64,000 nt of DNA, taken from an uncultured Propionivibrio sp. Its GTDB lineage: Bacteria; Pseudomonadota; Gammaproteobacteria; Burkholderiales; Rhodocyclaceae. The number at the start of each line of letters is the position of its first letter. The stretch's first letter is position 1. Under the pieces are notes generated by a model, which was given only the letters and a program-made list of their open reading frames with translations, searched no databases and was not told the origin of the DNA. Position numbers and translations under genes: made by a program. Below, one piece after another: positions 37,364 through 44,878 of this stretch. The DNA lies in NCBI RefSeq assembly GCF_963666255.1, contig NZ_OY762656.1, positions 1,798,001-1,862,000 on the forward strand, in the 5' to 3' direction.

Positions 37364-39007
37364 TCAATCATTGGGGCCAATATCTCTCCACTCTTCCGGC
37401 ATAACGATCTTTGCGTCGATGTTGGCGTGTTCTTTTAGCAGATACAGTAGGTTACTTCCTGCCAGCAATTCAATCGGTTTGCCATTTGCGAACTCAAAGG
37501 CCGCTTTGCCGTAACCACTGGTCGTAACGAGGATGCCCTTTGACGCACCTTCGTTCTGCATGGTACCGAATAGATCTCGTACGGCGCTGACCCCGACGGT
37601 GTTCTTATACCGCTTGGCTTGGATCACCACTTTGCCGCCAAAGATCGGACGAGGATCGAAGGCTACGCAATCCACGCCACCATCCCTAGATGCCTGCGTT
37701 TGGCGAGACTCCAGCCCCATGGCCGTGAACAGGTTGGTAATCAACGACTCGAATTCGCCTGGCGTCAGGTCCATCAGGTTCGGCCTCTGATCAAGCGTGG
37801 CGAGGACCTCGCCCTCCTGGACAAAGCGCGGATCAGTCATGTTCAGTTCGAGCACAGGACGTACTGGCACCAGTTCGGCGGCGCTCTTCGAGACTGATGC
37901 GTTCAGCGACTTCAGGCAGGCAAGCGGTTCGACATTTGCCAAGTCCATGTCGTGAAATATTTCGCGCGTTGTCCGAACCGTGATGATGCAGGGCCGGATG
38001 GGCTTACCGTTGCCTCTATCGACAGTGTCCACGTATCCATTGAACACTAATGTTTCCACGTACTCGGCCGTGTCAGACGCAAAAATTTCGTGCAGTGAAC
38101 GCAGCGTCGTTTGGGCAACGGCGTCGGCGTACATCGTACGCCGCTGACTCTCTGGCCGAGCTGACTCAGTAAAAGAATCAGTGGCTTTGACGTACCTTAC
38201 TGATTTAACCGCAGGAACAATTTCGTCGTATTCCGGCAGATCATAGGCCACGATCAGCTGTTTCGACTCGGACTGATATTCAGCGTTGGCTGCTAACGGA
38301 AACCCTTCGGGATAAGGGCTACTTTCCAGAACCGTTGCAAAGTAAGAGGCGATTGCGTTCGGGTCTGCTGCATGAAACGCCGCCTCAAACCGTTCCACTT
38401 GTTGATTGTGTTCATCCGCTTCACGTTGAGCTTGCTCGACGACACGCTCATGAGCGTCGCGACGCTTCTTTACTTCAGCCTGACGTGTTGCATTTCGGGA
38501 CACGCAGGCCTGGACCTCTGCCTCAAAGCGCTGTCGCGCCAATGCCTCTTCTTCCGCGTATTTTTTCTTCACCCAGGGCAAGAGATTAAATACGCGATTG
38601 GGCTTTGTTGGAGCGTAATTACCCCAATGGGGTGGGGCTTCGATGAGCGAATGATTTCCCAAGTCCAACGGCTTGTAGGTTGGCTTGGCCCGCAGCTTCG
38701 TGAAATCGAGAACTGGATTACGTTGAATGCCGTCTGTCAGGATTCTCCCAAGCGCTTGCACATGCTCATCAAGCTCCTGGTTTTGGCCTTGCGCGTCTTC
38801 CATTTGAGATTCGACGTGAAGCCGCTTGTTTTCCTTCTCATCGGCAATCAAAGCGCGCTGATAGGCCTTTTCGGCACGCTCAGCTTCTCGGACCGCGCGA
38901 ATTTGTGCGCGTTGTTCGCTCTCACGGGCGCGCTGCGACGCACGAGCAGAGCGCTCCATCTCACGAGAAATACGGTTCAAGGTACTCACAAATCCCCGGC
39001 GAGCCAT
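37364..39007 (-). CDS. Mrr-type restriction endonuclease-like protein with long helical N-terminus
   Basis: The 547-residue protein starts at ATG 39007 behind GGGGGAG. Residues about 1-80 and 150-220 are charged coiled coil. A middle region is uncharacterised. The last 120 residues are an Mrr_cat PD-(D/E)xK domain: LTPGEFESLITNLFTAMG, then DGGVDCVAFDP as the PD part and VVIQAKRYKNTVG as the QAK part, then KGILVTTSGYGKAA. Mrr nucleases often cut modified or foreign DNA. No methyltransferase is nearby, so a type IV or abortive role is more likely than classical restriction-modification. It could protect the lysogen from other phages (inference). Confidence 0.82.
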   Translation of the reverse strand: MARRGFVSTLNRISREMERSARASQRARESEQRAQIRAVREAERAEKAYQRALIADEKENKRLHVESQMEDAQGQNQELDEHVQALGRILTDGIQRNPVLDFTKLRAKPTYKPLDLGNHSLIEAPPHWGNYAPTKPNRVFNLLPWVKKKYAEEEALARQRFEAEVQACVSRNATRQAEVKKRRDAHERVVEQAQREADEHNQQVERFEAAFHAADPNAIASYFATVLESSPYPEGFPLAANAEYQSESKQLIVAYDLPEYDEIVPAVKSVRYVKATDSFTESARPESQRRTMYADAVAQTTLRSLHEIFASDTAEYVETLVFNGYVDTVDRGNGKPIRPCIITVRTTREIFHDMDLANVEPLACLKSLNASVSKSAAELVPVRPVLELNMTDPRFVQEGEVLATLDQRPNLMDLTPGEFESLITNLFTAMGLESRQTQASRDGGVDCVAFDPRPIFGGKVVIQAKRYKNTVGVSAVRDLFGTMQNEGASKGILVTTSGYGKAAFEFANGKPIELLAGSNLLYLLKEHANIDAKIVMPEEWRDIGPND

Positions 39008-39343
39008 GCGATCTCCCCCAGTGCATTTAGTGTCCGATCTCAATCATACCGGGGATACTAGGCTCGATGCCAGCCTCTTGGCATAATTTGTCAAAAAGGC
39101 GATCTGAAATTATGTGCCGTTCGAAGCCACTCATTGCTAAGCGGAAACTATTCAGCCTATTGCCGCTTGAGACAGACAGAAGACTGAAAATCGGCTTTGG
39201 CTGGTCAGTTGGAATTAACACCCTGGCGGGTCTTATAACGAAGCAGTCATTCCGATCGAAACAAACAGCCACAAGAATGGCCGGAATTCCTTCTGGGTAT
39301 GTTTGATTTGCCTGACTTGCTTTGTCGTTCTACTCAGCCGGAA

Positions 39344-39446
39344 CCGTGATCGAGCAGAACAATGCTAAAAAAGTTTCGCATGCGAAACCAAGGTCGAACG
39401 ATGGCGAGCAATCGCGCGACCTAGCACCGCAACCTGCGCCTTCAAG
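39344..39446 (+). pseudogene. Decayed fragment of parB (copy 3), internally deleted
   Basis: CCGTGATCGAGCAGAACAA and the palindrome are followed by sequence encoding SRDLAPQPAPSS, which matches parB LDLAPQPAPSN. The Lys/Ala-rich linker that lies between these parts in intact parB is missing. The frame continues only to 39573 with unrelated residues. With copy 2 at 35.36 kb it brackets the 174-codon protein, acetyltransferase and Mrr-like genes. Confidence 0.75.
39373..39388. repeat. parS-like palindrome 3
   Basis: Perfect GTTTCGCATGCGAAAC within the decayed parB copy 3. Confidence 0.75.
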
Positions 39447-39630
39447 TAAAGATTGGAACACGCTTCTTCGGACTAAAGTCGATAGGCTCGAACGATCTTT
39501 TGCATTTCGGTCGAAAGGTTGTCGAGATTCTTGGCGACTCAGAGAGGAAAGCCTGCAGGAGTTCGAAGTGTAGAGGCACTCCCGTAGGCTCTGTTTCGGA
39601 CTATGTCGGCTGCGTTTTGCAAGCACCCGA

Positions 39631-40176
39631 TTACTGGAGTAGGGCTTTAAACTCCGGTGAGCGAACGGCTTTTGCAATCAGATTCTGCACTGCCGGGAAA
39701 TAAGCTTCGGCAGTTTGCTTGCAGGCAGTAATGGCAGAAAACCCGCTCTCGAATTCATAATGCTCAGCAACCATCTGTGTTTTGCCATTGGAGGAGTTGA
39801 GCAACACTTCAATGTCCCAGGAGCCACCAGTTAACCCCCTGCTCGACGAAAATTCGAGTTTCTTAACGTATCCGGAGAGTATGACGCGAGGGTTTGATGT
39901 TGTGTAAATTCCCGCAACTTTCAGTTCGGACTCCAATGCCTTCCGGATGTAGTCAGTGTGAGACATCCCGTCAGGTGGCGCGAGTGGGCCAGCTGCGCGG
40001 CAGGACTCGCTGAAATTAGTTGGCGCTGCGAATGCTCCTACCGACAGGCCAGTAGTGCCTAATTCCTTTAGCGCCAGATTTGTATCAGCGTTAATCGCGT
40101 ATCGTGGAGTTGTATAGGTCGAGCATGCGCTGACGGAAATTGCGAGTACAGCAAGTCCAATAATTTTGTAATTCAC
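39631..40176 (-). CDS. Predicted outer or inner membrane lipoprotein
   Basis: The 181-residue product has a short signal peptide (MNYKIIGLAVLAISVSAC) with the lipobox VSAC, so Cys18 should be lipidated. The mature part has no membrane helix. NPRVILSGYVKKLEFSSS and GGSWDIEVLLNSSNGKTQMVAEHYEF resemble generic small beta-rich lipoproteins. It is probable cargo at the boundary with the virion genes. A surface or periplasmic role such as superinfection exclusion is possible but unsupported. Confidence 0.75.
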   Translation of the reverse strand: MNYKIIGLAVLAISVSACSTYTTPRYAINADTNLALKELGTTGLSVGAFAAPTNFSESCRAAGPLAPPDGMSHTDYIRKALESELKVAGIYTTSNPRVILSGYVKKLEFSSSRGLTGGSWDIEVLLNSSNGKTQMVAEHYEFESGFSAITACKQTAEAYFPAVQNLIAKAVRSPEFKALLQ

Positions 40177-40525
40177 AAGGCCTCCCTTTGTTGATGGAAC
40201 TTTGTTGATGGAAAAATGTTGTTACCCATTTGATATTTTTACCTAATGCAAAAAACCAAAGGGTTGCTCAAATTCTATCTATATGGCAGTAATTGCGGTT
40301 ATCCTCGGCCGATCCTTGTTGTTATGCTCTACACCCGATTCAGTAACACTGCGGCCATGGATACACAGAAGCGGAATAATAGGACAAAACCATACGCCGT
40401 TTGTCATTTTTGATCAACAAAGAGCGACGCGGCTGCTGAACTGCGCGTGCGTGCGCAAGCACGGGCCCTCGGCTCGGCCGCTGACGTGTCATCCGCATAT
40501 GGCCAGACTTGAGCTCAATGAAGAT
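40177..40525. other. Gap between lipoprotein gene and zot
   Basis: AT-rich upstream part containing an exact tandem repeat of CTTTGTTGATGGAA (about 40186-40214), followed by sequence with no plausible gene. It should contain the lipoprotein promoter. Confidence 0.4.
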
Positions 40526-41833
40526 TCAGTGAGGACGTATTGACGAATTGATACGCGGGTTTGTGGAGTCGTTGCCGGTTAAGATAGAAACCGGAGGAGG
40601 TCCGTATTTGTCCTCCTGGGCAAGAATAGCCGCCCTGACTTTGACTTCCTGATCGTTGTTTTCAGGTGCCTTGGCTTGATCTTTGGGCGATTCGCCCTGT
40701 TTCCAGGCCATGAACAAGCCCTTGTCCATGATCTGCCGGCAGATCTCTTCGGTCGTTTCGTAGTGGGTGCCTTGCTGCGTAAAGCACCTGCAGCCGGTGC
40801 GCTTTGAATTCACACACCCGACAGGCTCAGGAACAACCGCCGGTTGCGTCAGAGCGTCATACGCCGGCGCCGTATGCATCAGGCCATCGATGCGCGGCTT
40901 GTATTGCGCCAGGTATTGCTCAGCCGTTACAGCAGAACGACCAGCGCCAGCTTCACCACCTGGCCCACCATAAACATAAGAACCAGCGCCACCAGGAGCC
41001 GGATTAATACGACCCTGAGAAACCTGCCCACCGGTTGCAGGAGCGGCTTTGCCACCGACCAGAGCCACCGGAGAAGGTAGAACGGAGCCACCGTTATAGA
41101 CAGCAAAACTGAGAGAACCGAGTAGAACTGCCACAAGAAATATAAGCTTCGGGTTTTTCCAGAGTGGCGTTCCGCTCTTGGTGGCCGAGAATTTTCCGGT
41201 AGCCGTTGAATCGTAGAGTTTCCAGACATAGGACGGCACCTTCTTTCTGCCGATGTTGTAGAAATTGCTCTCGGACTTGGGGTTGTCGTCGGGCGCATGA
41301 AAGCCCTCGATGTAGCGGCCACCCAGGCCAAGCAGCGCCAGATCCTTGTGCTTGTAGGCGCCGTCAGCAATGCCGCGTATGTCGTCGCGGATCTTCTTGA
41401 TATCCGGCGTCGTCAGCACCAGATCCCAGTTCCAGTGCCGGTGCTTGTCCCACGCCTGCGCCCAGTCCTTCGGGCGATTGTCGCGCAGCGCGGCATCCCG
41501 GCCCCCTGGGTAATCGAGCTTGGCGAGATCCGAATCGCGCCAGTGACGCGGCCAGATGTCCTGCGCTTCGTCGATGAACAGATAGGCACCTTCCGGCGCC
41601 CAATGAAACCACGTCCTCAATTTCTCCCGGCCTTCGTCGGTTCGATCATCGACCCAGATCACATCGAAGGAGTCGGGGAGATCTGGAAACGTCTCAAGGG
41701 TCCGTTCACGGCTGACCCCGCGAACGTTGGTCACAATGACGCGCCCGGCTTTTGCCTCTCTCAAGAAGTCATCGCCGATCGCCCCCGAGGTCTTAAAACT
41801 CCCTGGAGGTCCGTGATGAATTTTGATCGGCAT
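40526..41833 (-). CDS. zot: Zot/pI-type filamentous phage assembly ATPase
   Basis: The 435-residue protein has Walker A GPPGSFKT at residues 8-15, Walker B YLFIDEAQDIWP around 84-95, a single membrane helix (LIFLVAVLLGSLSFAVY, about 230-246) and a Gly/Pro-rich periplasmic C-terminal region ending in a Cys-containing domain (GCVNSKRTGCRCF). This is the layout of Zot and pI proteins that drive filamentous phage extrusion. It follows the DUF2523 gene with a 3-bp gap. Confidence 0.93.
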   Translation of the reverse strand: MPIKIHHGPPGSFKTSGAIGDDFLREAKAGRVIVTNVRGVSRERTLETFPDLPDSFDVIWVDDRTDEGREKLRTWFHWAPEGAYLFIDEAQDIWPRHWRDSDLAKLDYPGGRDAALRDNRPKDWAQAWDKHRHWNWDLVLTTPDIKKIRDDIRGIADGAYKHKDLALLGLGGRYIEGFHAPDDNPKSESNFYNIGRKKVPSYVWKLYDSTATGKFSATKSGTPLWKNPKLIFLVAVLLGSLSFAVYNGGSVLPSPVALVGGKAAPATGGQVSQGRINPAPGGAGSYVYGGPGGEAGAGRSAVTAEQYLAQYKPRIDGLMHTAPAYDALTQPAVVPEPVGCVNSKRTGCRCFTQQGTHYETTEEICRQIMDKGLFMAWKQGESPKDQAKAPENNDQEVKVRAAILAQEDKYGPPPVSILTGNDSTNPRINSSIRPH

Positions 41834-41836
41834 GGC

Positions 41837-42163
41837 TTACCAACCGGCCAAGGGAATGAAGCGCAGAACGAAGCGCGTGCCAAAGGCATTGACCATCATG
41901 TTGATGGCATCCGGCACCCGGAACCACATCAAGGCGTTGAGGAGTTCCGAATCGAGTTTGCCCCACGCTGCCTGGATGGCTGCACTCAGGCCGATATTGT
42001 TGATGACCTTGACCGCTACATCCCAACCGAATTTGATGCACCAGAGCATCGATTCGAGCTTCATGATCGTCAGCCATTCGACAAGCTGCGCCGTCGCCGA
42101 CGTAATCAGTTCATAGATGCCGGTCGAGAAGAACGCCGTAATCCAAGCAAAGAACTCTTGCAT
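41837..42163 (-). CDS. DUF2523-type minor coat protein (pVI-like)
   Basis: The 108-residue protein is hydrophobic with about three membrane segments (FFAWITAFFSTGIYELI; FGWDVAVKVINNIGLSAAI; FRVPDAINMMVNAFGTRFVL). DUF2523 proteins lie between the adsorption protein and Zot in many inoviruses and correspond to pVI by position. The start is ATG 42163, 4 bp after the adsorption gene. Confidence 0.85.
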   Translation of the reverse strand: MQEFFAWITAFFSTGIYELITSATAQLVEWLTIMKLESMLWCIKFGWDVAVKVINNIGLSAAIQAAWGKLDSELLNALMWFRVPDAINMMVNAFGTRFVLRFIPLAGW

Positions 42164-42167
42164 AGCA

Positions 42168-43511
42168 TCACCGGAAGATAATGACGAGCGAGGCAAACGC
42201 AGCAATCACCATGATCGCCGCAGGAATCGGGGCAAGTTTCGACTCGAAATCACGAGCACATAATTTGAAGACCGACCCGGCAACCGTCACGCCTTCTGGG
42301 CATGGCAATGCGCCTTGGCCGGTGCCGAGTTGCCCGATCAGCGTTTTGGCTTGAGCCTTGATGGTGTCCAGCTCGGCATTGAGCGCGTCCTTGGCTTCCT
42401 GGACCTTGGCGCTCTTGGATTCGAATGTGCCGGTTGTCGGATTGGTGAAACTTGCCTTCTGGCAACTGAGCGCCGTTGGGTTGTCGGCGCAGTATTTCGA
42501 TTGCTCGGTCGCACCGCTGCAAGCCGGTGCGGTCGGATTCGTCTGACAGAATCCGGCCTTGTCCTGGTTGCTGGTCGTCGTTACGACGCTTTTCGTGCCA
42601 TCGGCATTGGTCTTTGTCGTCGTCGTGGTTGTCGTGCAGGTCTCGCCGCTACAGGTCGTCGTGCTGCTATCCGACTGGCTCGCCGTGCTGGTCGTCGTGG
42701 TGTTCGAGGCGTCCGTCGTTGTGCTGGTGCTCGTACTGCTCTTGGTGCCGCTGCTGGTTACCGTTGAAGCTTCGGTACAGACGATTACGCCGTTCACCGT
42801 GCCGTAGCCTTTGCCTTGGCTGACACATTTATAGGCTGGATCGCTGGTCGACATCTGCGCGCCGGTGCTGCCGGTACACGTACTGCCAAGCGAAGCGCCC
42901 GGCGCCGTCGCCCACAGTGAGCCGGTGCCGACCGATAGCCCGGCCGTCGAATAGGTGCAGCCATTGATGCAGAGAGAAGAGGGGATCGACGCACCCGCGC
43001 CGGAATAGGTGCCGCCTAACGAGGAGGCAATAGCAGTCCCCGCTGCCGGACAAACGACCTTGCAAGATCCATCGGCTTGCCGCGTCTCGCCCGTTGCGCA
43101 ATCTGGACGGGTGCAACTTGTGCCGCTAAGGGTCCAGCCGCCCGACGTCGGGCAATAGGCAATTCCAGATCCGGCGCATTTCAGGTAAGCGCCGTTGTAG
43201 GTGCCGCCGTAATCACAAGCGTACACAGCCGCGTTGTAAGGATTTTGGCCATTCGCTAAATGACAGGTCACAATGCCGCCGGGCGGATTCGACACCCAGT
43301 CCTGACTAACGATAGTCGTCGAATAGAGAGAGGCCATCTTTTGACAGAAGGCGTCCGGCGTCGCGAAATCGCCAAGAGCGGTATGGAAATAGACGCGGGG
43401 CGTATACATGTCGGTGCTGGCCGGAATCGTTTCGGCATTGGCAACGACAAGAAAGCCCCCGAGAAGAAGGCCGACACAGAAGAACAGAAAGTTCCTGATA
43501 TGGCGGTTCAT
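42168..43511 (-). CDS. Adsorption (pIII/TspB-like) protein
   Basis: The 447-residue protein has a signal peptide (FLFFCVGLLLGGFLVVANA), a Cys-rich N-terminal region (Cys pairs from about 55 to 240), a Ser/Thr-rich linker (about 248-310, with TTTTTTTK) and a C-terminal membrane anchor (IPAAIMVIAAFASLVIIF). This matches TspB-type proteins of filamentous prophages, which occupy the pIII position. It should bind the host receptor, probably a pilus or Tol component; the specificity is unknown. Confidence 0.88.
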   Translation of the reverse strand: MNRHIRNFLFFCVGLLLGGFLVVANAETIPASTDMYTPRVYFHTALGDFATPDAFCQKMASLYSTTIVSQDWVSNPPGGIVTCHLANGQNPYNAAVYACDYGGTYNGAYLKCAGSGIAYCPTSGGWTLSGTSCTRPDCATGETRQADGSCKVVCPAAGTAIASSLGGTYSGAGASIPSSLCINGCTYSTAGLSVGTGSLWATAPGASLGSTCTGSTGAQMSTSDPAYKCVSQGKGYGTVNGVIVCTEASTVTSSGTKSSTSTSTTTDASNTTTTSTASQSDSSTTTCSGETCTTTTTTTKTNADGTKSVVTTTSNQDKAGFCQTNPTAPACSGATEQSKYCADNPTALSCQKASFTNPTTGTFESKSAKVQEAKDALNAELDTIKAQAKTLIGQLGTGQGALPCPEGVTVAGSVFKLCARDFESKLAPIPAAIMVIAAFASLVIIFR

Positions 43512-43575
43512 AGGCTGGCGGTCCGAACGCCTATGACGAAGCAGCAGCCGAACATGCAGCCCAACATCAAGCTAA

Positions 43576-43719
43576 TCATTTCAGATCCCGAACTTGGCGA
43601 ATGGTCGATTTGATGATCTGGACGATGGTGACGAGCGTCACCACCATCGATGCAATTGCCGCCACTACCGCCAGAGCGGAAGTGAGCGCAGCAGCAGCGG
43701 CAGCAATTACCTGCGGCAT
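43576..43719 (-). CDS. Small hydrophobic virion protein (47 aa)
   Basis: The frame MPQVIAAAAAALTSALAVV continues through ASMVVTLVTIVQIIKS and ends RQVRDLK. It is one membrane helix with a basic C-terminus, the shape of mature pVIII, pVII or pIX. No signal peptide is visible. The ATG at 43719 lies 2 bp after the major coat gene stop, which supports translation. Confidence 0.72.
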   Translation of the reverse strand: MPQVIAAAAAALTSALAVVAAIASMVVTLVTIVQIIKSTIRQVRDLK

Positions 43720-43721
43720 GG

Positions 43722-44006
43722 TCAGAGCTTCTTGACCATGGCGATGACGAGGCCGACGACGACCAGGGCCGCGACCGCCGCAACGACATAACCGCCGACC
43801 GTAAGGCCGCTGGCTTGTGCCGCCTCGATACCGCTCTTTGCCGCCGTTTCCATGGTGCTGCTCGTGGTCTGCGCCATGGACGAACCGGACGCGACAACCG
43901 TCCCAGTGCCAATGGCCACTTCGGCCGATTTCTGGCGCAGGAATTCACCCGCTTGAGCAGCCTTTTCCTTTGCGACGCGACGTGCATTTTTCAACATTTG
44001 AAGCAT
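43722..44006 (-). CDS. Major coat protein (pVIII-like) precursor
   Basis: The 94-residue precursor has a long basic leader and a cleavage-type site near SGSSMA. The predicted mature part, about 50 residues (QTTSSTMETAAKSGIEAAQA then GGYVVAAVAALVVVGLVIA), ends in MVKKL. An acidic/amphipathic N-terminus, a central hydrophobic helix and a basic tail are the hallmark of filamentous phage major coat proteins. The exact cleavage site is uncertain. Confidence 0.85.
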   Translation of the reverse strand: MLQMLKNARRVAKEKAAQAGEFLRQKSAEVAIGTGTVVASGSSMAQTTSSTMETAAKSGIEAAQASGLTVGGYVVAAVAALVVVGLVIAMVKKL

Positions 44007-44023
44007 GACGATCTCCTTAAAGG

Positions 44024-44311
44024 TTAATTACGGGTCTTGCGAATCATGGAGATCACCAGCCCGACCCCTAGGCCAGTTCCCCAACAACTGACAGCGCCAA
44101 GAAATCCAACCTTCATTAGCTCGCTGTCGTATGTCCATGTGTCCTGCTTGAATTCAGTTTGAGAGGCGACAATCTGCTGATCTGCCGAACTGCACGGCGG
44201 ATTGGCGGGATACCCCGTCACCCATGTCGACGCCCCGACCTGGTAGACGCAGACCGCTGCATTGACCGGTACGGCAACCAGGAAGAGCAGGGCGATCAGA
44301 AGCGCTTTCAC
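44024..44311 (-). CDS. Small exported membrane protein of the virion operon (95 aa)
   Basis: A signal peptide (MKALLIALLFLVAVPVNAA) is followed by a short periplasmic segment with two cysteines and a second hydrophobic helix (FLGAVSCWGTGLGVGLVISMI) ending in RKTRN. Proteins of this shape lie between the ssDNA-binding and coat genes of other inoviruses. A minor coat or assembly role is likely. The start overlaps the previous stop by 4 bp. Confidence 0.75.
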   Translation of the reverse strand: MKALLIALLFLVAVPVNAAVCVYQVGASTWVTGYPANPPCSSADQQIVASQTEFKQDTWTYDSELMKVGFLGAVSCWGTGLGVGLVISMIRKTRN

Positions 44312-44505
44312 CGGTCGAACTCCTCGAAGAAGGTGTGAATCTCGTAATCCCGCTCAAGATTCAGCCGACCGGTTTCGTGCGCGCATTCAACATCCGGGGC
44401 GCGTCCGGCATGCTTGAGAGAGCGCACCAGACACAAATCCAGATTCAGGAATAACCCCGTGGATTTTTGCTGCACAACCCAAACGCGACGGACGTCCTTG
44501 AACAT
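44308..44505 (-). CDS. Small phage protein (65 aa), unknown
   Basis: MFKDVRRVWVVQQKSTGLFL and NLERDYEIHTFFEEFDR give a soluble protein. It starts 3 bp after the ssDNA-binding gene and overlaps the next by 4 bp, so it is part of the operon. Similar small ORFs of inoviruses have no assigned role. Confidence 0.65.
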   Translation of the reverse strand: MFKDVRRVWVVQQKSTGLFLNLDLCLVRSLKHAGRAPDVECAHETGRLNLERDYEIHTFFEEFDR

Positions 44506-44508
44506 GGC

Positions 44509-44811
44509 TTACGCCTTGGCCTGCGCTTGCTGTTGCGACGGACCCTTCGCACGGAACGCCAGGCATTCCGGGCCTTTCGTCGTCAGTTCAAGATCGAGTT
44601 CGGCCATCACCGGGAACGGGAGATTCTTGAGCTTCTGGAATTCCTCTTCCTTGCCGAACTTGATGTTCGCGGCATTGAAGCCGGCTTCGGTGCCGGCCTT
44701 CTCCGACACATCCATCACGACGTAGAGGGTCGTGCTGTCGAAATGCTGCCCGTCGATGTCGCCCTTGAAGCCCTTGCAGCCGAGAACTTGAAACGTGCCT
44801 GAGACTTTCAT
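44509..44811 (-). CDS. Phage single-stranded DNA-binding protein (pV-like)
   Basis: The 100-residue product begins MKVSGTFQVLGCKGFKGDID and is a small beta-rich protein with an Ala/Gln tail (KGPSQQQAQAKA). Size and place between Rep and the coat genes fit the gpV-type ssDNA-binding protein that coats phage DNA before export. The ATG at 44811 follows AGGAG; the longer TTG frame starting at 44853 runs through the palindrome and is rejected. Confidence 0.75.
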   Translation of the reverse strand: MKVSGTFQVLGCKGFKGDIDGQHFDSTTLYVVMDVSEKAGTEAGFNAANIKFGKEEEFQKLKNLPFPVMAELDLELTTKGPECLAFRAKGPSQQQAQAKA

Positions 44812-44831
44812 TTCACTACTCCTGTAAAAGT

Positions 44832-44847
44832 GTTTCGCATGCGAAAC
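44832..44847. repeat. parS-like palindrome 4, in the leader of the ssDNA-binding gene
   Basis: GTTTCGCATGCGAAAC ends 21 bp before the ssDNA-binding ATG, between it and rep. With flanking bases it reads TGTTTC-GCATGC-GAAACA, so the six-base arms equal those of canonical parS (TGTTTC-ACGT-GAAACA). The position suits an operator for the virion operon. Confidence 0.75.
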
Positions 44848-44878
44848 ATTCAAAAATGCCCATTGCAGATGTGCTCAG

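Noticed and set aside
39067-39306. Small reading frames on both strands between the Mrr-like gene and parB copy 3
   Set aside because: No ribosome sites, no domains, and they overlap each other.
44812-44853. Longer ssDNA-binding protein start at TTG 44853
   Set aside because: It would translate the palindrome; ATG 44811 has a proper AGGAG site.
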